Source: Betaproteobacteria bacterium (GTDB taxonomy: Bacteria; Pseudomonadota; Gammaproteobacteria; Burkholderiales; SG8-39). From it: DNA of 5,719 bases. Below, one piece after another: positions 1 to 5,579 of the stretch. The translations under genes were made by a program, and so were the position numbers. The stretch covers positions 1 to 5,719 of the forward strand of contig QYQC01000111.1 in the NCBI GenBank assembly GCA_007280315.1. Reading direction: 5' to 3'. Under the pieces are notes generated by a model that was given only the letters and a program-made list of their open reading frames with translations, was not told the origin of the DNA and ran no database searches. The first letter of the stretch is position 1. Each line of letters opens with the position of its first letter.

Positions 1-550
1 ATTGATCGTCGGCGGCGGCATCGCCAACACCTTCATGCTTGCGGCCGGACTGCCGATTGGCAAATCGCTCGCGGAAGCCGAACTGGCGGACGAGGCGAAG
101 AAAATCATGGCGGCGATGAAGGCGCGCGGGGCGGCGGTGCCGATACCGACCGACGTCGTGGTGGGCAGGAAATTCGCCGCAACCGCGGCCGCCACGGTGA
201 AACCGGCGTCGGCGGTCGCGGCGGACGAGATGATCCTCGATATCGGCCCCGAAACCGCGGCGCGGCTCGCGGCGAGCCTGGATCGTGCCGGCACCATCGT
301 CTGGAACGGGCCGGTTGGCGTATTCGAGTTCGATCAGTTCGGAGAAGGCACGAAAACGCTGGCGCTGGCGATCGCCGCCTCCAAGGGGTTCTCGATCGCA
401 GGCGGCGGCGATACTGTCGCCGCCATCAACAAATACGGCATCGCCAAGGACATCGGCTATATCTCGACCGCAGGCGGCGCATTCCTGGAATTCCTCGAAG
501 GGAAGAAGCTTCCTGCGGTGGAAATACTGGAGGCGCGCGCAGCCGGCTAG
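1..550 (+). CDS. pgk: Phosphoglycerate kinase, C-terminal part (5' end outside window)
   Basis: This is the last 182 codons of phosphoglycerate kinase, the glycolytic and Calvin-cycle cytosolic enzyme that exchanges phosphate between 1,3-bisphosphoglycerate and ADP. The frame is already open at the left edge (first full codon at position 2, a Leu TTG inside the protein), so no start is present. Family landmarks are clear: LIVGGGIANTF at the edge, WNGPVGVFE at 302-328, and the nucleotide-binding loop GGGDT at 401-415, followed by the usual STAGGAFLEFLEGKKLP tail and a TAG stop at 548-550. Full-length bacterial enzymes are about 390-400 residues, so roughly the nucleotide-binding C-terminal half is here. 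No terminator hairpin with a T-run follows it. In many proteobacteria pyruvate kinase or aldolase genes follow pgk; here an unrelated ATPase gene begins 38 bp downstream. Confidence 0.97.
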   Translation, partial: LIVGGGIANTFMLAAGLPIGKSLAEAELADEAKKIMAAMKARGAAVPIPTDVVVGRKFAATAAATVKPASAVAADEMILDIGPETAARLAASLDRAGTIVWNGPVGVFEFDQFGEGTKTLALAIAASKGFSIAGGGDTVAAINKYGIAKDIGYISTAGGAFLEFLEGKKLPAVEILEARAAG

Positions 551-553
551 GCC

Positions 554-582
554 TTGCAAATTCGCCACGCAATGGCTAATAT
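554..582 (+). promoter_or_regulatory. Predicted sigma70 promoter of the ATPase-nucleotidyltransferase gene
   Basis: A TTGCAA -35-like hexamer (554-559) is separated by exactly 17 bp from a TAATAT -10-like hexamer (577-582). Each matches the sigma70 consensus at four of six positions. Transcription starting about 7 nt after the -10 would begin at or next to position 589, the A of the ATG, implying a leaderless message. This fits the absence of any purine-rich Shine-Dalgarno sequence before that ATG. It is a prediction from spacing and consensus only. Confidence 0.5.
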
Positions 583-590
583 TTAGCCAT
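572..590. promoter_or_regulatory. Perfect 8-bp palindrome over the -10 and start codon, likely operator
   Basis: ATGGCTAA (572-579) and TTAGCCAT (583-590) are exact reverse complements separated by TAT. The dyad covers the predicted -10 element and includes the first two bases of the ATG at 589. A repressor bound here would block transcription initiation, and if transcribed from further upstream (pgk read-through) the hairpin would mask the start codon. Autoregulation by the adjacent gene is an inference, suggested by similar arrangements in toxin-antitoxin-like operons. No T-run follows, so it is not a terminator. Confidence 0.55.
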
Positions 591-2217
591 GTATCGGCGA
601 TTCATAGAAAATAGACTAAAAGCGGCCCTGGCAGACACGCGCGTGGTCCTGCTCAATGGTGCCCGCCAGACCGGTAAGAGTACGTTGGTGCAGCAGCTGA
701 CGGCGCAGCGTGGCGGGCAATATCTGACGCTGGATGACCCCGCAACTGCCGGCTTGGCCCGCACCGATCCAACTGCGCTGGTTCGCGGTGTAGGCGATTT
801 GATAGCGATCGACGAAGTGCAGTCCGCCCCCGCGTTGTTTGCGGCGATCAAGCAAATGGTCGACGCAGACGGTCGCCCGGGGCGATTTCTGCTGACCGGT
901 TCAGCCAACGTGTTCCTGCTGCCCCGCCTGGCGGAGTCGCTTGCGGGGCGAATGGAAATATTGCCGCTGCATCCCCTGTCGCAGGGCGAAATGGCAGGCA
1001 ATGACGCCAATCTGGTGGACGAGTTGTTCGGCACCGCCCGCTGGCGAACCGGTTCACAGGAGTTGGACCGCGTTGGCGTTTGCGGACGCGTGATCGCAGG
1101 CGGTTTTCCAGAGGCCGTGGCACGTGCGCCGGGCGAGCGACGCGACGCCTGGTTTCGCAGCTATATCACCAGCCTGCTGCAGCGCGACGTGCGTGACCTG
1201 GCCAATATCGACGGACTGACCGATTTTCCACGGCTACTAGGGCTGCTCGCGGCACGCACCGGCGCACTGATGAACATGTCAGAAGTTTCGCGTGGCGCTG
1301 GCATCGCGCACTCCACGCTGCGGCGCTATCTCGCGCTGCTGGAGGCGACGTTCATTATTCAGCCGCTGCCTGCCTGGTCCAGCAACATCGGCAAACGCTT
1401 CGTGAAATCGCCAAAGGTTCATCTGCTGGATTCCGGATTGGCAGCGCATTTGCGCGGCGATGTGGACGCGGTCGCGCTGGCGCAATCGCCCAGTCTCGGT
1501 CCATTGCTGGAAACCTTCGTCGTGCAGGAGGTTCGTAAACTTCTGGGCTGGAGTCGCCAGGCCGCAACGCCTTATCACTTTCGCACTTCTGTTGGACAGG
1601 AGGTGGACATGGTGCTCGAAGCGCCGGGCCAGCGCATCGCTGGTATCGAGGTCAAAGCCTCTTCCAACGTGACCCAGGGCGACTTCGGCGGATTGCGCGC
1701 GTTGGCCGAAACGGCAGGCGAAAAATTTTCCGGCGGCGTTGTGCTATATCTCGGCGGGCAGCGCCTGTCGTTCGGCGACAAGCTGTGGGCACTGCCGATT
1801 TCGGTATTGTGGGAACCGGCCGACGCGACGCTTGTCTTGCGCTCGCCGGCGCAGCCGGTGTACCTGCCGATTTCCGATGCCAAGGCGGCAGCATCGAACG
1901 GCTCGACACCCGTGTTTGAAAAGCTGCGCATCTCCCAGACCAAACTCGCGGCGCTGTGCCGAACGTACGGCGTCGCCAAACTGAGCCTGTTCGGCTCAGC
2001 TTCCAGAAACGAGCTGAGGTCTGAGAGCGCCGTGAATCTGATGCTGGAATTTCTCCCGGAGAGCCGCGCCTCGTCATTCGACATCACCGCGTTGCAGGAG
2101 GAGTTGCCCGCTGCGTTCGGCGGCCGCGAAGTGGACATCGTCACCCCGGAAATCCTGCTCAATCCGATCAGACGGGATGCGATCGTTGCGGAGCTGAAGC
2201 TGCTTTATCAGGCCTGA
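589..2217 (+). CDS. AAA_14/DUF4143 ATPase fused to a degenerate MntA-like nucleotidyltransferase domain
   Basis: A 542-residue predicted cytosolic protein in one unbroken frame. Residues 1-180 form an AAA_14-type ATPase: Walker A GARQTGKS (24-31), Walker B LIAIDE ending in D75-E76, and a sensor-like TGSAN (103-107). Residues about 185-409 match DUF4143: a winged-helix-like stretch, then a PD-(D/E)xK-like pattern with E308, E314, D340 and E354-V-K356. A linker (410-442) leads to a nucleotidyltransferase-fold domain (443-542) resembling MntA/MNT antitoxins. Its GSx10DxD motif begins G469-S470, but the DxD is A481-V482-N483; the later acidic position is kept as D516 in REVDIVT. Catalysis by this domain is therefore doubtful. 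The start at 589 gives the usual family N-terminus and has no Shine-Dalgarno. Early codons include ATA, AGA and CTA, unlike the GC-rich neighbours. Most relatives are ATPase-DUF4143 alone, around 400 residues. Biological role unknown; a defence or toxin-antitoxin role is inference. Confidence 0.9.
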   Translation: MYRRFIENRLKAALADTRVVLLNGARQTGKSTLVQQLTAQRGGQYLTLDDPATAGLARTDPTALVRGVGDLIAIDEVQSAPALFAAIKQMVDADGRPGRFLLTGSANVFLLPRLAESLAGRMEILPLHPLSQGEMAGNDANLVDELFGTARWRTGSQELDRVGVCGRVIAGGFPEAVARAPGERRDAWFRSYITSLLQRDVRDLANIDGLTDFPRLLGLLAARTGALMNMSEVSRGAGIAHSTLRRYLALLEATFIIQPLPAWSSNIGKRFVKSPKVHLLDSGLAAHLRGDVDAVALAQSPSLGPLLETFVVQEVRKLLGWSRQAATPYHFRTSVGQEVDMVLEAPGQRIAGIEVKASSNVTQGDFGGLRALAETAGEKFSGGVVLYLGGQRLSFGDKLWALPISVLWEPADATLVLRSPAQPVYLPISDAKAAASNGSTPVFEKLRISQTKLAALCRTYGVAKLSLFGSASRNELRSESAVNLMLEFLPESRASSFDITALQEELPAAFGGREVDIVTPEILLNPIRRDAIVAELKLLYQA

Positions 2218-3041
2218 GCGCCGCGGCGTACGCGCGCCTTCTCCAGGAATTCGAGCAGGATCGGCCCGCCATCGAGGAAATGCGCCTTTTCGCCGCGGTG
2301 AAATTCCGGATGCCACTGCAGTCCGATCACGTGGCTTGCGCCGGTCCAGCGGATGGCCTCGATGAGTCCGTCGGCCGCCTTGGCTTCGACTACCAGGCCG
2401 TTGCCGAGGGTCTTCACTGCTTGATGATGGATCGAGGTGACGCGCGCGCGTTCGAGACCGGAAAAGAGATGCGACAGCTTCGACTCCGGCGCGATCGCGA
2501 TCTCGTGCGACAGTTCGTCGTAGGCGTCGTGGTCGTAGTGGCGGATCGCACCCGGCGCCTGGCTCGGAATATCCTGCACCAGCGTGCCGCCGAAGGCGAC
2601 GTTGATGAGCTGGGCGCCGCGACAGATGCCGAGCACCGGTTTTTGCTGAATCACGAATTCCCACAGCAGGTCGATTTCATACAGGTCGCGCACGCGGTCA
2701 CCGCGCCACTCCGGCCGGATCGGTTCCTCGCCGTAGCTCTGCGGGCTCACGTCGGCGCCGCCCTGAAGCACCAGAGCGTCGAGCTCGTGCACGTAGTCGC
2801 GCATGGTGACGCCTGATCGCTGGATGCTGCTTCCGGCCTCGATAGTCGGCACCATGAACACCAGCGCGCCCTGTCCCATGATCCAGTGCGCAATCGACTG
2901 TTCCAGGTACTGCAGCACTTTCTTGTTGCGAAAGCCCAGTTCCTTTGGTGGATCGTGCATGATGCGCGCCGAGAGGCCGATTTTCAGCGGCGGGTCGCGC
3001 CGCCGTGGCGCAGGCGCGACGCTTGACGGTGGCAGTTTCAC
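2208..3041 (-). CDS. PuuD-like class I glutamine amidotransferase / gamma-glutamyl hydrolase (peptidase C26)
   Basis: A 277-residue cytosolic protein of the family that includes PuuD, which hydrolyses gamma-glutamyl-GABA, and gamma-glutamyl hydrolases. The nucleophile lies in GICRGAQ (Cys140) and the other triad residues in QWHPEF (His244, Glu246), so the catalytic set is complete. VLQGGADVSP and the FGGTLVQDI stretch are also typical of PuuD relatives. The chosen start is the GTG at 3041-3039. It overlaps the upstream ligase stop as GTGA, and purine-rich sequence (GGAGG at 3057-3053, then AAGGAA) lies just before it. A longer GTG start at 3077 has no ribosome site and would overlap the ligase by 40 bp. 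A proline- and arginine-rich stretch of about 17 residues precedes the first strand (LKIGLSAR). It is the last gene of the three-gene unit. Its stop overlaps the convergent ATPase gene by 10 bp (2208-2217). The exact substrate is unknown. Confidence 0.9.
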   Translation of the reverse strand: MKLPPSSVAPAPRRRDPPLKIGLSARIMHDPPKELGFRNKKVLQYLEQSIAHWIMGQGALVFMVPTIEAGSSIQRSGVTMRDYVHELDALVLQGGADVSPQSYGEEPIRPEWRGDRVRDLYEIDLLWEFVIQQKPVLGICRGAQLINVAFGGTLVQDIPSQAPGAIRHYDHDAYDELSHEIAIAPESKLSHLFSGLERARVTSIHHQAVKTLGNGLVVEAKAADGLIEAIRWTGASHVIGLQWHPEFHRGEKAHFLDGGPILLEFLEKARVRRGAQA

Positions 3042-4162
3042 CTTCCTTCGCCCCTCCAGCGGTCGGCCTGTCGCCACACCAGATCGGGCAGCGAGCGGCT
3101 CTTGGCGTAGTTCTCGCGCATCCAGCGCGCGTCGTTCCCGGAAACATTGACGCAGTCTGCGATATTTTCCATTCCTTCTTCAGCATCGAGTTCGCGCGCA
3201 TGCACCGTCAGCGCGTTCAGCGTCGCAACGATGTCTTCGCGCAGGCTGCTCTTTTGCTGCGTGTGCGGATCGGCGTATTCGGCTTCCAGTCCGAAGCGGC
3301 AGGCCTGGAACCGGTTATAGCTGTAGACGTCGTACACCTCCTCGCCCGTCGCGTGCGGCCGTTCGACCAGGAGGTAGCGTGCCAGCGCCTGCGCGTAGGC
3401 GGCCAGCGCTGCCGCCCGCTCCACTGTAACCGGCGTGTCGCAGACGCGGATTTCGATCGTACCGTATTCGGGCTTGGGCCGGATGTCCCAGTAGAAATCC
3501 TTCACGCTCCCGACGATGCCGAAGCCTTGCATTCGATTGAAGTAGGCCTGGAATTCCTCCCAGCGGCGCTGGAACGGCGCGCGTCCGCTCAGGGGAAACG
3601 CGAATACCGAATTGAGGCGCGATGAATCGAATGCAGTATCGACACCTTGATAGTAGGGCGATGCGGCCGACAGTGCGATGAAATGGGGCACGTAGCGCGA
3701 CATCGCGTGCATCAGGTAGAGCGCCTCGTCCCCGCTGGGGCAGCCGATATGCACGTGCTGGCCGAAAATGGTGAACTGCTTGGCCAGATAGCCATAGAGG
3801 TCGGACAGGCGCTTGAAGCGCGGATTCTCGAAAATCTGGCGCTCGCTCCAGTGCTGGAACGGATGCGCGCCGCCGCCGGCGACGCCGATGTTGAGCCGGT
3901 CTGCGGCGGCGAGGACCACGTCGCGAATTTGCCGCAGCTCGACGAGCAGTTCGTCGTGGCGCGTGTGGATCGAGGTGCTCATTTCAAGCATGCTCTCGGT
4001 GATCTCGGGTTTGATTTCGCCCGGATGCGGCTTGCGTTCAACCACCGCCAGCAGGTCCGAGGCGCCGCGCGTCAGGTCGCAGTCGCGCGTGTTGACCAGC
4101 TGCAGTTCCAGCTCTACGCCCATGGTGAGCGGCGCCGATTGCCCGAATACGAGGTTTTCCAT
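3038..4162 (-). CDS. ybdK: YbdK-type carboxylate-amine ligase (glutamate-cysteine ligase family 2)
   Basis: A 374-residue cytosolic enzyme, close to the 372 residues of E. coli YbdK. The family forms amide bonds with ATP, and E. coli YbdK is known for weak gamma-glutamylcysteine ligase activity. GCS2 signatures in order are MGVELELQL (residues 14-22, with E17 and E19), EITESMLEMSTSIH, GGGAHPF, GQHVHIG (H136 and H138), SRLNSVFAFPLSGRAPF and the C-terminal YGTIEIRVCDTP (R239). The start is the ATG at 4162-4160, preceded by AGAGGAGG (4176-4169) at 6-nt spacing; a frame open further upstream to 4243 lies inside the antiporter gene and is not needed. The antiporter stop ends 1 nt before this ATG, so the ribosome site lies within the antiporter's last codons and translation is probably coupled. 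The true acceptor amine is unknown; its neighbour is a hydrolase of gamma-glutamyl compounds. The symbol reflects family membership, not proven orthology. Confidence 0.93.
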   Translation of the reverse strand: MENLVFGQSAPLTMGVELELQLVNTRDCDLTRGASDLLAVVERKPHPGEIKPEITESMLEMSTSIHTRHDELLVELRQIRDVVLAAADRLNIGVAGGGAHPFQHWSERQIFENPRFKRLSDLYGYLAKQFTIFGQHVHIGCPSGDEALYLMHAMSRYVPHFIALSAASPYYQGVDTAFDSSRLNSVFAFPLSGRAPFQRRWEEFQAYFNRMQGFGIVGSVKDFYWDIRPKPEYGTIEIRVCDTPVTVERAAALAAYAQALARYLLVERPHATGEEVYDVYSYNRFQACRFGLEAEYADPHTQQKSSLREDIVATLNALTVHARELDAEEGMENIADCVNVSGNDARWMRENYAKSRSLPDLVWRQADRWRGEGR

Positions 4163-4163
4163 G

Positions 4164-5366
4164 TCAGGCCTCCTCTGCGACTTCGCCAGCGTGCACGATG
4201 GCGAAGTTTGCGAGCAACGGACCGAGCAGTTCGAGCATGACAATGGCCGAAAGCACCACGGTCACCAGCGCCGGGCCGAGTTCGGGGTAACTGTCCGATG
4301 TCTCGCGCGCCAGTATCAGCGCGACTCCGGACATCGGCATCAGGCCAAGGCTTAGCAGGGAGGCCTTGCGCAAGCTCAATCCCGAGGGACGCGCGAGCGC
4401 GAAAACGCCGATTGCCTTGCCGGCGTAGCGTGCCGCGATCAATGCAGCGGCAGCGGCGGCTCCGGCTGGAAGCAGGCTCAGGTCGAGACTCGCCGCGGTG
4501 ATGCCGAACAGCAGCATCACCAGGATCTGGCCGGTGCGGCCGAAGTCGAGAGACACGAAGCGCCGGTCGCGATCGAAGGCGCGGGTGAGCGTGCCGTAGG
4601 CGAGGAGCGTCAACACCACCGAAACCTTGAGCATTGTGGCCGCCGAAACGGCGAGCACAACCAACGCAATCAGGCAGACGAACTGGGCGTCGGTGCGCCG
4701 CCCGAGTGCGGTGAGCAACGCCAGCGTAACCGCCGCAAGCAGTGCGGCGAGCGCGAGCGAGCCGAAGATAAGGTAAAGCGGATGCCCTGCGACCTCCAGC
4801 CAGCCGCCGCGGTATTCGGCATGCAGCCAGGCGAACAGCAAACTCCACAAGAGGAACGCGTAGGCATTGTTGAGTGCGGTCAGCGCGAGCATGCGCTCGC
4901 TCACCTGCCCCTGCGCCCGCAGTTGCTTCACCAGCGTCAGGACCACCGCCGGCCCGGTCGCAATCCCGATCGCCGCAGCGGTGGCGGCGAGCAGGGGTGC
5001 CGCACCGACAAAAAGCAGCACCGCGAATATCGCCGCGAATGCGAGGCTGCTTTCGAGTACGCTGGTTGCAAGCAGCCAGGGATTGCGCCGCAGCCAGCGC
5101 ACGTCGAGCCGCTGACCAAGTTCGAACAGGACCAACCCCACTGCGATTTCGAGCACGCCACGCAGGCCATTCAGTGCAGCGCGGTCGAGGATGTTGAAGC
5201 TACTGGGCCCGAGTGCGATGCCGGCGATTATCCAGCCCAGGATGCGCGGCAGCCGCAGGCGCGATGCGGCCTCACCGGCGAGCAGTGCCACCAGCAGCAG
5301 CACCGCGTACCAGGGAATCACGTTTGCCTGGACAGGCCAATGCGGCAGGAAGAAAAGTTCGGACAT
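4164..5366 (-). CDS. CPA2-family cation:proton antiporter, membrane domain only
   Basis: A 400-residue, strongly hydrophobic inner-membrane protein with about 11-13 likely transmembrane segments. It belongs to the monovalent cation:proton antiporter-2 type (Na_H_Exchanger fold, KefB-like). Recognisable parts are RILGWIIAGIALGPS (41-55), LEIAVGLVLFELG (72-84) and the helix GIATGPAVVLTLVKQ (134-148). The next helix reads ALNNAYAF with N166-N167, where many CPA antiporters have an N-D or Q-D pair, so the usual acidic ion-binding residue may be absent. No TrkA-N/RCK domain follows, so nucleotide or glutathione gating of the KefC kind is not expected in this chain. The start ATG (5366-5364) has AAAGGAG (5382-5376) at 9-nt spacing. 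It is the first gene of the unit and ends 1 nt before ybdK. K+ or Na+ in exchange for H+ is the likely activity; ion choice cannot be told. Confidence 0.9.
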   Translation of the reverse strand: MSELFFLPHWPVQANVIPWYAVLLLVALLAGEAASRLRLPRILGWIIAGIALGPSSFNILDRAALNGLRGVLEIAVGLVLFELGQRLDVRWLRRNPWLLATSVLESSLAFAAIFAVLLFVGAAPLLAATAAAIGIATGPAVVLTLVKQLRAQGQVSERMLALTALNNAYAFLLWSLLFAWLHAEYRGGWLEVAGHPLYLIFGSLALAALLAAVTLALLTALGRRTDAQFVCLIALVVLAVSAATMLKVSVVLTLLAYGTLTRAFDRDRRFVSLDFGRTGQILVMLLFGITAASLDLSLLPAGAAAAAALIAARYAGKAIGVFALARPSGLSLRKASLLSLGLMPMSGVALILARETSDSYPELGPALVTVVLSAIVMLELLGPLLANFAIVHAGEVAEEA

Positions 5367-5375
5367 GTGGTTGAG

Positions 5376-5382
5376 CTCCTTT
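5376..5382 (-). promoter_or_regulatory. Ribosome binding site of the antiporter gene
   Basis: AAAGGAG on the minus strand lies 9 nt before the ATG at 5366. It supports that start and marks the beginning of the three-gene unit. The promoter for the unit must lie between here and about 5500, but I could not find a convincing -35/-10 pair on the minus strand. The best -10-like string is GACAAT within 5431-5440, which has no good -35. Confidence 0.7.
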
Positions 5383-5456
5383 GGGTGCGTCGCCTTGTTT
5401 CAAGCGCGGCCGTGCCGGTCTCGGGCGGAATTGTCCCCTGATGGTAACTGTTTTTT

Positions 5457-5470
5457 GCGCCGTCAGGCGC
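5457..5470. repeat. Small GC hairpin beside a T6 tract
   Basis: GCGCC (5457-5461) and GGCGC (5466-5470) are perfect complements around a GTCA loop. A T6 tract (5451-5456) sits immediately to the left. Read on the minus strand the stem is followed by A6, and on the plus strand the T-run precedes it, so it does not have the layout of an intrinsic terminator in either direction. A five-base GC stem can easily arise by chance in this composition. Confidence 0.35.
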
Positions 5471-5473
5471 CAT

Positions 5474-5512
5474 CGAACGCGCTTCACGCAGACGTTTTTT
5501 CCGGCGCGTTCG
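5474..5512. promoter_or_regulatory. Perfect 9-bp inverted repeat in the divergent intergenic region
   Basis: CGAACGCGC (5474-5482) and GCGCGTTCG (5504-5512) are exact reverse complements separated by 21 bp, which contain a T6 tract (5495-5500). The right arm ends just before the -35 position of the predicted + strand promoter, a place where a transcription factor could control the UxaA-family gene, the minus-strand operon, or both. Arm centres are 30 bp apart, close to three helical turns. A binding-site role is inferred. Confidence 0.4.
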
Positions 5513-5533
5513 TCGTGGTGATCTCGATAGAGC

Positions 5534-5542
5534 TGGTAGAAT
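5534..5542 (+). promoter_or_regulatory. Predicted extended -10 promoter of the UxaA-family gene
   Basis: TGGTAGAAT (5534-5542) contains the TGn extension followed by TAGAAT, five of six matches to the sigma70 -10 consensus. The -35 region about 17 bp upstream (5514-5519) is poor, as is tolerated with an extended -10. Transcription would begin near 5549 and leave a 5' leader of about 30 nt that includes the ribosome binding site at 5569-5574. Confidence 0.5.
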
Positions 5543-5579
5543 TCGCACTTCCGCAACCGCCTGCAAGCAAGGAGCGAGC

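Noticed and set aside
572..590. The pgk-downstream palindrome as a pgk terminator
   Set aside because: The stem is AT-rich and only 8 bp, and no T-run follows. Its overlap with a -10 element and start codon fits an operator better.
1810..1920. A possible frameshift or gene boundary between the DUF4143 and nucleotidyltransferase parts
   Set aside because: The frame is continuous through a linker, with no stop and no start preceded by a ribosome site, so a genuine single fusion protein is the simpler reading.
1575..2664. Minus-strand open frames of about 195 codons across the ATPase and hydrolase genes
   Set aside because: They overlap the confident genes in other frames, lack ribosome sites and show no family resemblance.
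3005..4240. Long + strand open frames opposite the ligase and hydrolase genes
   Set aside because: They lie antisense to well-recognised proteins, show no family motifs, and are expected in GC-rich DNA where codon bias suppresses stops on the other strand.
4163..4243. Upstream extension of the ligase to position 4243
   Set aside because: The added 27 residues are Cys/Ser-rich and unlike the family N-terminus. The ATG at 4162 has a strong ribosome site and gives the normal family length.
4782..5441. A 219-codon + strand open frame opposite the antiporter gene
   Set aside because: The translation is low-complexity, rich in Gln, Arg and His, with no recognisable domain, and it mirrors the hydrophobic antiporter codons.
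5451..5470. T6 plus GC hairpin as an intrinsic terminator
   Set aside because: The T-run is on the wrong side of the stem for the + strand and reads as A6 on the minus strand, and no gene ends here in either direction.
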